A DNA stretch of 64,000 nt from positions 28,176 through 92,175 of the forward strand of contig CALGMA010000016.1 in assembly GCA_937959265.1 (NCBI GenBank). Direction: 5' to 3'. The translations under genes and the position numbers were made by a program. Within the stretch, counting starts at the first letter, position 1, and every line of letters starts with the position of its first letter. Below are positions 42,708 to 50,826 of this stretch, piece by piece. The notes under the pieces were generated by a model. That model did not search any database. It saw only the letters and a list, made by a program, of their open reading frames with translations, and was not told the origin of the DNA. This DNA comes from an uncultured Anaerolineae bacterium (lineage in GTDB: Bacteria; Chloroflexota; Anaerolineae; J036; Brachytrichaceae).

Positions 42708-44549
42708 ATGGACCTGCTGAATCCGCTGGCCTTCCTGTTTGCCTTGTTGGCCGTGCCGATCATTCTGCTCTACCTACTGCGGCTGCAGCGGCGCGAGCAG
42801 ACCGTGAGCAGTACGCTGCTGTGGCGACAGGTGACGATGGAGCGCGAGGCCAACACGCTGTGGCAGCGTCTGCGGCGCAACCTGCTGCTTATCCTGCAAC
42901 TGGTCACACTGGCTTTTCTCATCTTCGCGCTCGTCCGGCCCTATGTGAACGTGCCCAGCGCGGTGAGCGGACGATCCATCGTCCTGCTCGATGCGTCGGC
43001 CTCGATGCAAGCGACCGACGTTGCGCCTTCGCGGTTCGAAGCGGCGCGCGCGCGCGTGCGCGATGCGATCAACAGCCTGGGCGCCAACGATCAGATGACG
43101 CTTATTGTGGTGGACGGCGCGCCGCGCGCGCTCAGCGCGTTGACCAGCGATAAGTCGCAACTGCTCGATGCGCTCGACTCGGCCCGGCCTTCGCTGGACG
43201 CAGCGAACTGGAGCGCGGCCATCGCCCTGGCCGTTGCCACCGGCGCGGGTGACGAGGACACCACTACCCTCGTGTTCAGCGACGGCGCGAACGCCGACGA
43301 CCTTGGCCTGCTGCCCGGCAAAGCGCGCTTCATCCCGATAGGGAACAGCGGCGACAACGTCGCCATCTCCGCGCTGACGTTGCGCCGCACCCTGCGCGGC
43401 CTTTCGGCTTTTGTGCGGGTGACGAACAGCGGGTCACAGGACGACCGCGTGCTGGTGTCGCTGCGCGCCGACGGCGCGCTGGTGGATGCGCGCGCGCTGG
43501 ATGTGCCGGCCGGCGCATCCGCCGAATGGACGATCGGCAACCTCAGCCCGAACGCCGTCGCAGTGGACGCTCGCATTGACGAAGCGCAGCGTAACTTCCT
43601 GGCCGTGGACGACGCCGCCTACGCGGTCAACACGGCGAACACGACGCGCCACGCCCTGCTGCTGACGCGCGGCAACCGCTTCCTCGAACAAGCGCTGGCG
43701 TCGCTGCCCGGCTTGCGCGTGACGCGGGCAGCCACCATGCCGCTCGACGCCCAAACATACGACCTCTACGTGCTGGACAACTTGACAGTCACGCTGCCGG
43801 CGCGGGCCAACGCACTGCTGATCGGCGCGCAGTCCGTGTTCACCACCAGCGGCGTCTTCAGCAACACCGACTACGTGCGCACCGAACCGCACCCCATCGC
43901 TCGCAATGTGGATTGGCGCAGCGTGAGCGTCCTCGATGCGCGGCGGGTGAACGCGCCTGGTTGGTTGCGGCCGGTGATCGAGAGCCAGGGCGGCCCGCTG
44001 GTGCTCGCCGGCGAAGGCGCCGAGGACGATTTACAGCGCGTGGTGCTCATCACTTTCGACCTGCGCCGGAGCGATCTACCGTTGCAGATCGCGTTCCCGA
44101 TCCTGATCGCCAACAGCGTGGAATGGCTGGCGCCGGCGCAAGGGCTGAATGTGCCGCTCAACGTCAAGCCGGGCGAAGTGGCGCCGATTCCGGAGAACAC
44201 ACGAGTGACGCTGCCCTCTGGCGAGGAGGTCGTGGCCGGCCGGCGCGGCTTCGCGCAGACGGATCGGCCGGGCATCTACACCTTCGACGCGGGCCGGGCG
44301 CAGGGCGCCTTTGCCGTGAACTTCAATAACGTCAGCGAGTCTCGCATCGCGCCCAACCCCAACCTACAAGTCGGCAGCGCGAACGCCAACGCCGAACAAG
44401 CCGAAAGCCGACCCACATCGCAGCGTGAGTTCTGGCATTGGATGGCCGGCATTGCGCTGGTATTGCTGCTGGCGGAATGGTGGGTCTATCAACGCGGCTT
44501 GCCGGCCTGGTTGCGCGCAACGCAGAGGCCGCAAATGCCCATCCGGTAA
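42708..44549 (+). CDS. BatA/vWA-domain membrane protein
   Basis: 613 residues. N-terminal BatA-type segment with two helices (NPLAFLFALLAVPIILLYLLR and LLLILQLVTLAFLIFALVRPY), then a vWA domain from ~85 with the MIDAS start LLDASASMQATD and DGANADD. A beta-rich region (~210-300, TLRRTLRGLSAFVRVTNSGSQDDRV), a DUF4159/ThuA-like portion (LPGLRVTRA ... LYVLDNLTV) and a last helix (WMAGIALVLLLAEWWVY) follow. It is the natural partner of the DUF58 gene. GAGAATCGCAA directly before the ATG echoes the leaderless starts, although the first T of the hexamer is missing. No MoxR is seen. Confidence 0.87.
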   Translation: MDLLNPLAFLFALLAVPIILLYLLRLQRREQTVSSTLLWRQVTMEREANTLWQRLRRNLLLILQLVTLAFLIFALVRPYVNVPSAVSGRSIVLLDASASMQATDVAPSRFEAARARVRDAINSLGANDQMTLIVVDGAPRALSALTSDKSQLLDALDSARPSLDAANWSAAIALAVATGAGDEDTTTLVFSDGANADDLGLLPGKARFIPIGNSGDNVAISALTLRRTLRGLSAFVRVTNSGSQDDRVLVSLRADGALVDARALDVPAGASAEWTIGNLSPNAVAVDARIDEAQRNFLAVDDAAYAVNTANTTRHALLLTRGNRFLEQALASLPGLRVTRAATMPLDAQTYDLYVLDNLTVTLPARANALLIGAQSVFTTSGVFSNTDYVRTEPHPIARNVDWRSVSVLDARRVNAPGWLRPVIESQGGPLVLAGEGAEDDLQRVVLITFDLRRSDLPLQIAFPILIANSVEWLAPAQGLNVPLNVKPGEVAPIPENTRVTLPSGEEVVAGRRGFAQTDRPGIYTFDAGRAQGAFAVNFNNVSESRIAPNPNLQVGSANANAEQAESRPTSQREFWHWMAGIALVLLLAEWWVYQRGLPAWLRATQRPQMPIR

Positions 44550-44597
44550 GCGAGGGAACGGGCAACGCCTTCGCCCACTCGAGCGACTTCGGCTTGG

Positions 44598-44855
44598 CTA
44601 ATCCGATTGCCCCGATGACGTGGCGATAAGCGCCAGCTTCTTAGCGCGGGGCAGGCGTTTGATGGCGCGCTCGAGCTGCATCGCCTCGCGCCACGTCGCC
44701 ACTTCGCAGCGCCAGGCCAGCGCCACCGGCCGTCGCGCCCGCGTGTAATGCCCGCCGCGCCCGGCCTGATGCGCCTTCAGCCGCGCATCGGCGTCTTTGG
44801 CGATGCCGGTGTAGAGCGATCCGTCGGCGCAGCGCAACATATAGACGTAAGGCAT
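44598..44855 (-). CDS. GIY-YIG domain protein, YhbQ/UPF0213-like
   Basis: 85 residues from ATG 44855. YVYMLRCADGSLYTGIAKDADARLKAHQAGRGGHYTRARRPVAL is the GIY-YIG fold of the UPF0213 type: the paired motifs are YVY and YTG, with RL as the conserved Arg and an HN/AH position, then EAMQLERAIKRLPRAKKLALI with the Glu metal ligand. These small proteins are single-domain nuclease-like proteins of unclear function. The start is 1 nt beyond the bdhA stop, so it is probably cotranscribed and translation may be coupled. The frame is open further upstream (to 44939) but that would overlap bdhA. Confidence 0.85.
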   Translation of the reverse strand: MPYVYMLRCADGSLYTGIAKDADARLKAHQAGRGGHYTRARRPVALAWRCEVATWREAMQLERAIKRLPRAKKLALIATSSGQSD

Positions 44856-44856
44856 C

Positions 44857-45621
44857 TCAGCGCGCCGTCCACCCCAAATCGAGCATGTGCGCCGCGCCGG
44901 TGATGATGCCGCCTTTGTCCGAGGCGAGATACAGCGCAAACTCGGCGACCTCGTCCGGCTCGATCAGCCGCTTGATCGCCGCCGGCCCGAGCATCACCTG
45001 TTCGATCACCTCGCTTTCGGGGATGTTCAGCGTGCGCGCCTGATCGGCGATCTGTTTGTCCACGATGGGCGTGCGCACATAGGCCGGGCAGATCGCGTTG
45101 ACGGTGACGCCGAACGGGGCGGCTTCTAGCGCCACCGTCTTGGTCAGACCCATCAAGCCGTGTTTGGCGCTGATGTAGGCGCTCTTGAATGGGCTGGCGA
45201 CCACGCCATGCAGGCTGCTGATGTTGATGATGCGCCCCCAGCGATTGGCTTTCATCGCCGGCAACAGATACTTGATCAACTGGAACGGCGCGGTCAGCAT
45301 CACCTGGATCATCTTGTTCCAGGTGGCTTCAGGAAACTCCTCCACCGGATGAATCTGCTGGAAGCCGGCATTGTTGATGAGGATGTCCACGCGGCCGCCG
45401 GCAGCTTGTAACGCCGACTGCGCGAGCGACTTGACCGCTTCCTGCTCCGACAGATCGGCCCGCAGGAAGGCCGCTCCGAGCGCATCGGCGACTTGCTGCG
45501 CCTCGGGCGTGATGTCATGCACCAGCACGCGCGCGCCCGCACGGGCGAAGGCCTGCGCGCAGGCGCGGCCGATGCCGCTGCCTGCGCCGGTGATGAGAAC
45601 AGTCTTATCTTCGAGCGACAT
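44857..45621 (-). CDS. bdhA: 3-hydroxybutyrate dehydrogenase
   Basis: 254 residues, short-chain dehydrogenase. LITGAGSGIGRACA is the NAD-binding loop, NNAGFQQIHPVEEFP and GRIINISSLHGVVASPFKSAYISAKHG hold the Ser-Tyr-Lys catalytic set, and NAICPAYVRTPIVDKQI with the ending ITGAAHMLDLGWTAR match D-3-hydroxybutyrate dehydrogenases closely. It interconverts 3-hydroxybutyrate and acetoacetate. The gene follows acetoacetyl-CoA synthetase (43-nt gap), which activates the product, so the two form a ketone-body or polyhydroxybutyrate-monomer pathway. No polymerase or depolymerase lies in the window. Confidence 0.93.
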   Translation of the reverse strand: MSLEDKTVLITGAGSGIGRACAQAFARAGARVLVHDITPEAQQVADALGAAFLRADLSEQEAVKSLAQSALQAAGGRVDILINNAGFQQIHPVEEFPEATWNKMIQVMLTAPFQLIKYLLPAMKANRWGRIINISSLHGVVASPFKSAYISAKHGLMGLTKTVALEAAPFGVTVNAICPAYVRTPIVDKQIADQARTLNIPESEVIEQVMLGPAAIKRLIEPDEVAEFALYLASDKGGIITGAAHMLDLGWTAR

Positions 45622-45664
45622 CGTGTTTCGACCAGGACAAGGAAAGCGCCTGAGCGCGTCAACG

Positions 45665-47680
45665 TCACCGGGCGGCGGCAGGATTCGGCGCGTCCGCGCG
45701 GTTGAGCGTGCGCGCGAACTCGACGAAGAACTGCAACGCCTGCGGGTTGGCCACCGAACCCAGGTTGATGGCCTTCTCCAGCGGCGCGCCCAGCAAAATC
45801 TTCTTGACCGGCACCTCCAACTTCTTGCCGTTCAGCGTGCGCGGCACCTCGGGGATGGCGATCACGTCGTCGGGCACTTGGCGCGGCGAAAGCTCGGTGC
45901 GGATGGCTTGCTTGATCTTCGCGTCGAGCGCCGCGTCCAACACAGCGCCTTCGCGCAGCACGACGAATAACGGCATGTATGACGGCCGGCCCAACATCTC
46001 TAAGTCAATCACCAGCGCATCCAACACTTCGGGCACGCTTTCAACCACGCGGTAGAGTTCGCTGGTGCCGATGCGCACGCCCTGCCGGTTGATGGTGGAA
46101 TCGCTGCGGCCGTAGATGATCACGCCGCCGCGCGGGGTAATCTTCACCCAGTCGCCATGCCGCCATACGCCCGGAAACATCTCGAAGTAGCTCTCGCGAT
46201 AGCGGCGCATCTCCGGGTCGTTCCAGAAATAGATCGGCATCGAAGGCATCGGCTCGGTGACGACCAACTCGCCCACCTCATCCACGAGCGGCCGGCCCTG
46301 CTCGTCGAAAGCTTGCACGTGCGCGCCCAAGTAGCAACATTGCATCTCGCCCAGGCGCACGGGCAGCAGCGGACAACCGCCCACGAAGGCCGTGCACACG
46401 TCGGTGCCGCCGCTCAGCGGGGCCAACCACACGTCGGGCTTGACGTGCGTATAGATCCAGCGGAAGCCGTCTTCGGACAGCGGCGAACCGGTTGAGCCGA
46501 TGTGCCGCAGCGCGCTGAGGTCATATCGCTGGCGCGGCTCGATGCCGGCCTTCATACACGCGGTGATATACGCCGCGCTAGCGCCGAAGACGGTCATGCC
46601 CGTCTCTTCGGCGAAGCGCCACAAGGCCCCCATCTCATCGCGCGCCGGGCTGCCGTCGTAGAGCAGCACCGTGCTGCCGACCAGCAAGCCGCCGATCACG
46701 AAGTTCCACATCATCCAGCCGGTCGTGGTGAACCAGAAGAAGCGGTCACTGGGCTTGAGGTCGAGGTGAAAGGAGAGCGCTTTGAGGTGCTCGATCAAAA
46801 TGCCGCCGTGCGAGTGCACGATGGGCTTGGGCAGGCCGGTCGTGCCGCTGGAATATAGCACCCACAGCGGATGGTCAAAGGGAACCGGCTCGAAGCGCAG
46901 CTCGTCCTGCGCGTGTCGCATCGCGCCGAGGGCGTCATCCCAGGCCACTTCCCTGACCGAATCGGTGAAAGGCCGGGCGTCGCCTTCTAGGTAGGGAATG
47001 CGAAACACGCATCGCAACGTCGGCAGCGAACGGATCAGCTCGGCGACAGCGCCGCGCCGGTCGTTGGGTTTGCCGTTGTACACGTAGCCGTCCACGGCGA
47101 ACAGCGCCTTTGGCTCGATCTGCCTGAAGCGGTCTAAGGCTGCCGACGCGCCGATGTCCGGCGAACAACTCGACCAGATCGCGCCCAGGCTGGCGCAGGC
47201 CAGAAAGGCGATCACCGCCTCGGGCATATTGGGGACGTAGGCAACGACGCGGTCGCCGGCGCCGACGCCCTGCTCGCGCAGCGCCGCAGCCACCACCGTC
47301 ACTGCGCGACGCAGTTCATCCCACGAAAGCGCGCTGGTTTCAGGCCGCAGGCGCGTCGTCTCGGTGCGGAAGATCAACGCCGGCCGGTCGCCGTCAGCGT
47401 TGCGGAAGGCATGCTCGGCATAGTTCAGCTTGGCGCCGGGGAACCACTGCGCGCCAGGCATGTCGCGCCGGGCGAGGACTCGACTGGCCGGCTGCGACGC
47501 GCGCACGTCAAAGTAATCCCACAGCGTGCCCCAGAACGACTCCAAATCGTTCACCGACCAGCGCCACAAGTCGTCGTAGTCTGCAAAGGTCAGCGCACGC
47601 CGCTGCGCCAGCCAGTCCATGTAATGCCGCAGGTTGCTGTTGCGCCGAAGCGCATCCGAGGGCTGCCAGAGCACGATCAT
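45665..47680 (-). CDS. aacS: Acetoacetyl-CoA synthetase
   Basis: 671 residues from ATG 47680. Activates acetoacetate to acetoacetyl-CoA with ATP. The N-terminus (LWQPSDALRRNSNLRHYMDWL ... YDDLWRWSV) and SFWGTLWDYFDV are family-specific; LNYAEHAFRN follows. LYSSGTTGLPKPIVHSHGG is the AMP-binding P-loop, FFWFTTTGWMMWNFVIGGLL and GSTGSPLSEDGFRWIY the acyl site, and GRSDSTINRQGVRIGTSELY the hinge, with KKLEVPVKKILLG near the C-terminal Lys. An upstream open stretch to 47863 is rejected. TACAAT lies 9 nt before the ATG, so the mRNA may be leaderless. Divergent from the hydrolase gene. Confidence 0.93.
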   Translation of the reverse strand: MIVLWQPSDALRRNSNLRHYMDWLAQRRALTFADYDDLWRWSVNDLESFWGTLWDYFDVRASQPASRVLARRDMPGAQWFPGAKLNYAEHAFRNADGDRPALIFRTETTRLRPETSALSWDELRRAVTVVAAALREQGVGAGDRVVAYVPNMPEAVIAFLACASLGAIWSSCSPDIGASAALDRFRQIEPKALFAVDGYVYNGKPNDRRGAVAELIRSLPTLRCVFRIPYLEGDARPFTDSVREVAWDDALGAMRHAQDELRFEPVPFDHPLWVLYSSGTTGLPKPIVHSHGGILIEHLKALSFHLDLKPSDRFFWFTTTGWMMWNFVIGGLLVGSTVLLYDGSPARDEMGALWRFAEETGMTVFGASAAYITACMKAGIEPRQRYDLSALRHIGSTGSPLSEDGFRWIYTHVKPDVWLAPLSGGTDVCTAFVGGCPLLPVRLGEMQCCYLGAHVQAFDEQGRPLVDEVGELVVTEPMPSMPIYFWNDPEMRRYRESYFEMFPGVWRHGDWVKITPRGGVIIYGRSDSTINRQGVRIGTSELYRVVESVPEVLDALVIDLEMLGRPSYMPLFVVLREGAVLDAALDAKIKQAIRTELSPRQVPDDVIAIPEVPRTLNGKKLEVPVKKILLGAPLEKAINLGSVANPQALQFFVEFARTLNRADAPNPAAAR

Positions 47681-47689
47681 TGCGATGGG

Positions 47690-47695
47690 ATTGTA
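47690..47695 (-). promoter_or_regulatory. Candidate -10 (TACAAT) of aacS
   Basis: TACAAT on the minus strand, 9 nt (CCCATCGCA) before the ATG at 47680, with no Shine-Dalgarno. The only other ATG in frame is far upstream. Confidence 0.5.
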
Positions 47696-47805
47696 CGCGC
47701 GGCGCGCGACTGCGCATTCTGCACGCGCTTGACCGAGGCTTCGGTTGCCCGGCGCGGACTTCGGCCAGCCAGGCCCGTTCGGCAAAAGCTGTGACCGACA
47801 GTCGT

Positions 47806-47811
47806 TAGAAT
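47806..47811 (+). promoter_or_regulatory. Candidate -10 (TAGAAT) of the isochorismatase-family gene
   Basis: TAGAAT 39 nt before the ATG at 47851. The leader of ~33 nt contains GGAGGG (47840-47845), so this gene would have a normal leadered mRNA. Confidence 0.42.
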
Positions 47812-47850
47812 TGCGCGCATCAAATGATCTCAACACCTCGGAGGGCAACC

Positions 47851-48558
47851 ATGTCTTTGGCAACGCGATCCCGACCGTTCATCACCTATGTCGAGGACTG
47901 GCTGAGTCGTCTGCCGACGGCGAAGCTGTCGAAGTTGATCGGCGATCCATCGCGGGCCGCCGTGGCCTCGGTGGACATCATCAACGGCTTCTGCACCGTC
48001 GGCCCGCTGGCCAGCCCGCGCGTGCAGGGTATCGTCAAGCCCATCGTCAAACTTCTTCGCGATTGCTACGACGCCGGCGTGCGCCATTTCATCCTGACGC
48101 AGGACGCGCACGAGCCGGACGCCGTGGAGTTCAAGCAGTATCCGCCGCACTGCGTGCGCGGCCACATCGAAGCGCAAACTGCGCCGGAGTTGCTCAAGCT
48201 GCCCTTCGCCGGTGAATTCGTCGTATTCGAGAAGAACTCGATTTCTTCGGCGGAGAACACCGGCCTCGACCGCTGGCTGGACGCGCATCCAGAGGTGACG
48301 ACGTTCATCGTCGTCGGCGACTGCACCGACCTGTGCACGTATCAGCTCGCCATGCATCTGCGCCTACGCGCCAACGCCTATCAGCAGCGAGAGGCGCGCG
48401 TAATCGTGCCGGAGAACTGCGTGCAGACGTATGACACGCCGGTGAAGACGGCGCAGAAGCTCGGCATCTCAGCGCACGATGGCGACCTGCTGCATGCGAT
48501 CTTCCTCTACAACATGTGGACGAACGGCGTGGAGGTGGTGAAGAAGATCACGCGATAA
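47851..48558 (+). CDS. Isochorismatase-family (nicotinamidase-like) cysteine hydrolase
   Basis: 235 residues from ATG 47851, chosen for the GGAGGG site 5 nt upstream over ATG 47824. AVASVDIINGFCT gives Asp42, FVVFEKNSISS Lys128 and FIVVGDCTDLCTYQLA Cys162, the Asp-Lys-Cys triad of the family; LTQDAHEPDAVEF is like the metal-binding DxHxxxxxxF loop of nicotinamidases, and YPPHCVRG precedes it as CVxG. Nicotinamide amidohydrolysis (NAD salvage) is likely but not proven. It is 13 nt upstream of mgtE in the same direction, probably one transcript. Confidence 0.85.
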   Translation: MSLATRSRPFITYVEDWLSRLPTAKLSKLIGDPSRAAVASVDIINGFCTVGPLASPRVQGIVKPIVKLLRDCYDAGVRHFILTQDAHEPDAVEFKQYPPHCVRGHIEAQTAPELLKLPFAGEFVVFEKNSISSAENTGLDRWLDAHPEVTTFIVVGDCTDLCTYQLAMHLRLRANAYQQREARVIVPENCVQTYDTPVKTAQKLGISAHDGDLLHAIFLYNMWTNGVEVVKKITR

Positions 48559-48571
48559 ATCTCAAACACAG

Positions 48572-49921
48572 ATGCTCAACGAAGCCCTCGCCCCCGACAT
48601 CCAGGCCCTCATCGCAAAGAAGAGCTGGTCCGCCGTCCGCGACGCCGTCGCCAACTGGCCGGCGCCGGAGATCGCCGACCTGTTGCTCGCCCTGCCCAAG
48701 ACGGAACGCGCCGTTGTGTTCCGCGTGCTGCCGCGCGCGATCTCCAGCGAAGTCTTCAGCTATCTGACGACCGAACAGCAGAACCAACTGCTCAAAGAGC
48801 TGACGGACGAGGAGACGCGGCAACTGCTCGCCGGCCTCAGCCCTGACGATCGCACCGCGCTGTTGGAAGAGTTGCCCGGACGGGCCAGCCAGAAGCTGCT
48901 GAACTTGCTCAGTCCAGAAGACCTGGCCGAAGCGCGCAAGATGCTGGGCTATCCGGAGGACAGCGTTGGCCGGTTGATGACGCCGGACTATGTAGCGGTG
49001 CGCCGGCAATGGACGATCAGCCAGGCCCTGGCGCACATTCGCGCGCGCGGGCGCGGCAGCGAGACGATCAACGTGGTGTATGTGGTGGACGAGGGCTGGA
49101 GGCTAGTGGACGCGCTCGAGCTGCGGCGGTTCATCTTCGCCGAGCCGGACGAGACCGTTGAGGCGATCATGGATGGCCGGTTCGTCAGCGTGCGCGCCTC
49201 CGACGACCGCGAAGAAGCGGTGCGCGTCATGCAGCGCTATGACCTGGACGTGCTGCCGGTAGTAGATTCGGATGGCGTACTGGTGGGCATCGTCACCGCT
49301 GACGACGTGCTCGACGTGGCGCAGGAGGAGGCGACGGAGGACTTCCACCGCGCGGCTGCCGTCGCGCCGCTCAAGGCGAACTACAAGGAGCTGAGTATTT
49401 TCACGATCTATCGCAAGCGCATCGGCTGGCTGCTGGCGTTGGTTTTCATGAACATCTTCTCCGGCGCAGCCATCGCCGCGTTCGAGGAGACCATCGCCGC
49501 GGTCGTGGCGCTGGTGTTCTTCCTGCCGCTGTTGATAGACAGCAGCGGCAACGCCGGGTCGCAATCGGCCACGCTGATGGTGCGCGCGTTGGCCACCGGG
49601 GACGTGAAGCTGAGCGACTGGGGCAAGTTGCTGGGCCGCGAGCTGTTCGTCGGCAGCATGCTGGGCGCAACGATGGCGCTGGCGGTGCTGCCGATCGGCG
49701 CGTTACGCGGCGGCCCGGAAGTTGCCGTTGTCGTCGCGCTGACGATGCTGCTGATCGTCATCGTCGGCAGCCTGATCGGGCTATCGCTGCCCTTCCTCCT
49801 GAGCAAGTTCAAACTGGACCCGGCCGCAGCCAGCGCGCCGCTGATCACCTCGCTCTCCGACATCTCCGGTGTGTTGATTTACTTCTCGCTGGCGACTTGG
49901 TTGCTCAATCTGCCGGGCTGA
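48572..49921 (+). CDS. mgtE: MgtE-type magnesium transporter
   Basis: 449 residues in the order MgtE N domain (about 1-125, LLALPKTERAVVFRVLP, LLAGLSPDDRTALLEELPG), CBS pair (about 130-250, VGRLMTPDYVAVRRQWTISQAL ... GIVTADDVLDV), a connecting helix and five C-terminal hydrophobic segments from ~285. PLLIDSSGNAGSQSATLMVRALATGDV is the pore signature, here SSGNAGSQ where most have GGNAG[SN]Q. Transports Mg2+ and is gated by it. The last 43 nt overlap the end of the convergent gene. Two lines of residues between CBS and pore (LKANYKELSIFTIYRKRIGWL) are typical. Confidence 0.93.
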   Translation: MLNEALAPDIQALIAKKSWSAVRDAVANWPAPEIADLLLALPKTERAVVFRVLPRAISSEVFSYLTTEQQNQLLKELTDEETRQLLAGLSPDDRTALLEELPGRASQKLLNLLSPEDLAEARKMLGYPEDSVGRLMTPDYVAVRRQWTISQALAHIRARGRGSETINVVYVVDEGWRLVDALELRRFIFAEPDETVEAIMDGRFVSVRASDDREEAVRVMQRYDLDVLPVVDSDGVLVGIVTADDVLDVAQEEATEDFHRAAAVAPLKANYKELSIFTIYRKRIGWLLALVFMNIFSGAAIAAFEETIAAVVALVFFLPLLIDSSGNAGSQSATLMVRALATGDVKLSDWGKLLGRELFVGSMLGATMALAVLPIGALRGGPEVAVVVALTMLLIVIVGSLIGLSLPFLLSKFKLDPAAASAPLITSLSDISGVLIYFSLATWLLNLPG

Positions 49922-50826
49922 GCCAACAATTCCCGCGCAACGTGACGCTCCATCAGCGTGACATACGCCTCGGGGTTTTGCAAGAATTGTCTGACGCGTT
50001 GTGCATGTTGCATCTGGAGCGGTTTGTCAACAAAGCGCCGCAGAACGCGTGCGAAGTGCCATCGAATCTCTTTTCGCACGTTGACTGGCACGATACCTCT
50101 GTAAGCACGCGATGCCGCAGCGATCATGCGCACGCGGCGGTTCTGGGACGGGTCTATTTGCTTCGGAATCTGCGCGCCGATCCATGTCGCATGCCTCAGG
50201 TGGAAGATCATGCCGTCGAATATATCGCCGATCTGGTCTGTGCTGTAAGCCGGTGTCAATTGCAGGTAGTTCCACGACAGCTCGTGCTGGTAAGCGCAGT
50301 AGGCGTAACTGGTGCCTGAGTGACGGTGGGGAGTGTGCTTGTTGAGGAACTCATGATAGCGCGTGCTCTTTCCTTCTTCCTCAGTTACCCGAAAGTGAGG
50401 TTGGTAGGCGCAGTAAAAATCCCGATGAAAGAACAAGCAGGCCGTGCTGACAAAATCTATGGTCGCCAGCACGCACTGCTCCGACAGCCTGCCGGCCAGC
50501 TCTTCCACCCAGCCCTGGCGAATTGGGAAGGAGTCCAGATGAAGCGTAACCGCGTGAGTCACCCCGTCTTCGACAGCGATGCGAGCTAGGTGATCCAAAT
50601 AATAGGAGTGTTCCTCCGAGTCGCGCAGATCGGTATAGGGGATGTCACAGATGCGAATTCGTGGATGCAGTGCTAGTCGCGCACGAAACTCGGGCGCCAG
50701 ACGAGTGGCGCTTGCGTAGATCACGTAGGGAACTTTCGTATATTGCTCGATCCGGCTCAGGTGTACGTCCAGCAACGGCTCGGTCTCGGCGTCGAAAAGA
50801 TAAACCACCAGAATGCCAAGTTTCAT
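49879..50826 (-). CDS. Putative GT-A-like glycosyltransferase, family not recognised
   Basis: 315 residues, no membrane segment. The start LGILVVYLFDAETEPLLDVHLSRI and THAVTLHLDSFPIRQGWVEEL (LHLDSFP near residue 98 in the position of a DxD-like site), then LATIDFVSTACLFFHRDFY, resemble the strands and metal loop of a small GT-A glycosyltransferase, but the family is not certain. The C-terminal third is basic and helical. Its start overlaps the stop of the upstream oxidoreductase by 4 nt (ATGA), so translation is coupled and the products may act on the same compound. The end overlaps mgtE by 43 nt. Confidence 0.6.
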   Translation of the reverse strand: MKLGILVVYLFDAETEPLLDVHLSRIEQYTKVPYVIYASATRLAPEFRARLALHPRIRICDIPYTDLRDSEEHSYYLDHLARIAVEDGVTHAVTLHLDSFPIRQGWVEELAGRLSEQCVLATIDFVSTACLFFHRDFYCAYQPHFRVTEEEGKSTRYHEFLNKHTPHRHSGTSYAYCAYQHELSWNYLQLTPAYSTDQIGDIFDGMIFHLRHATWIGAQIPKQIDPSQNRRVRMIAAASRAYRGIVPVNVRKEIRWHFARVLRRFVDKPLQMQHAQRVRQFLQNPEAYVTLMERHVARELLAQPGRLSNQVASEK

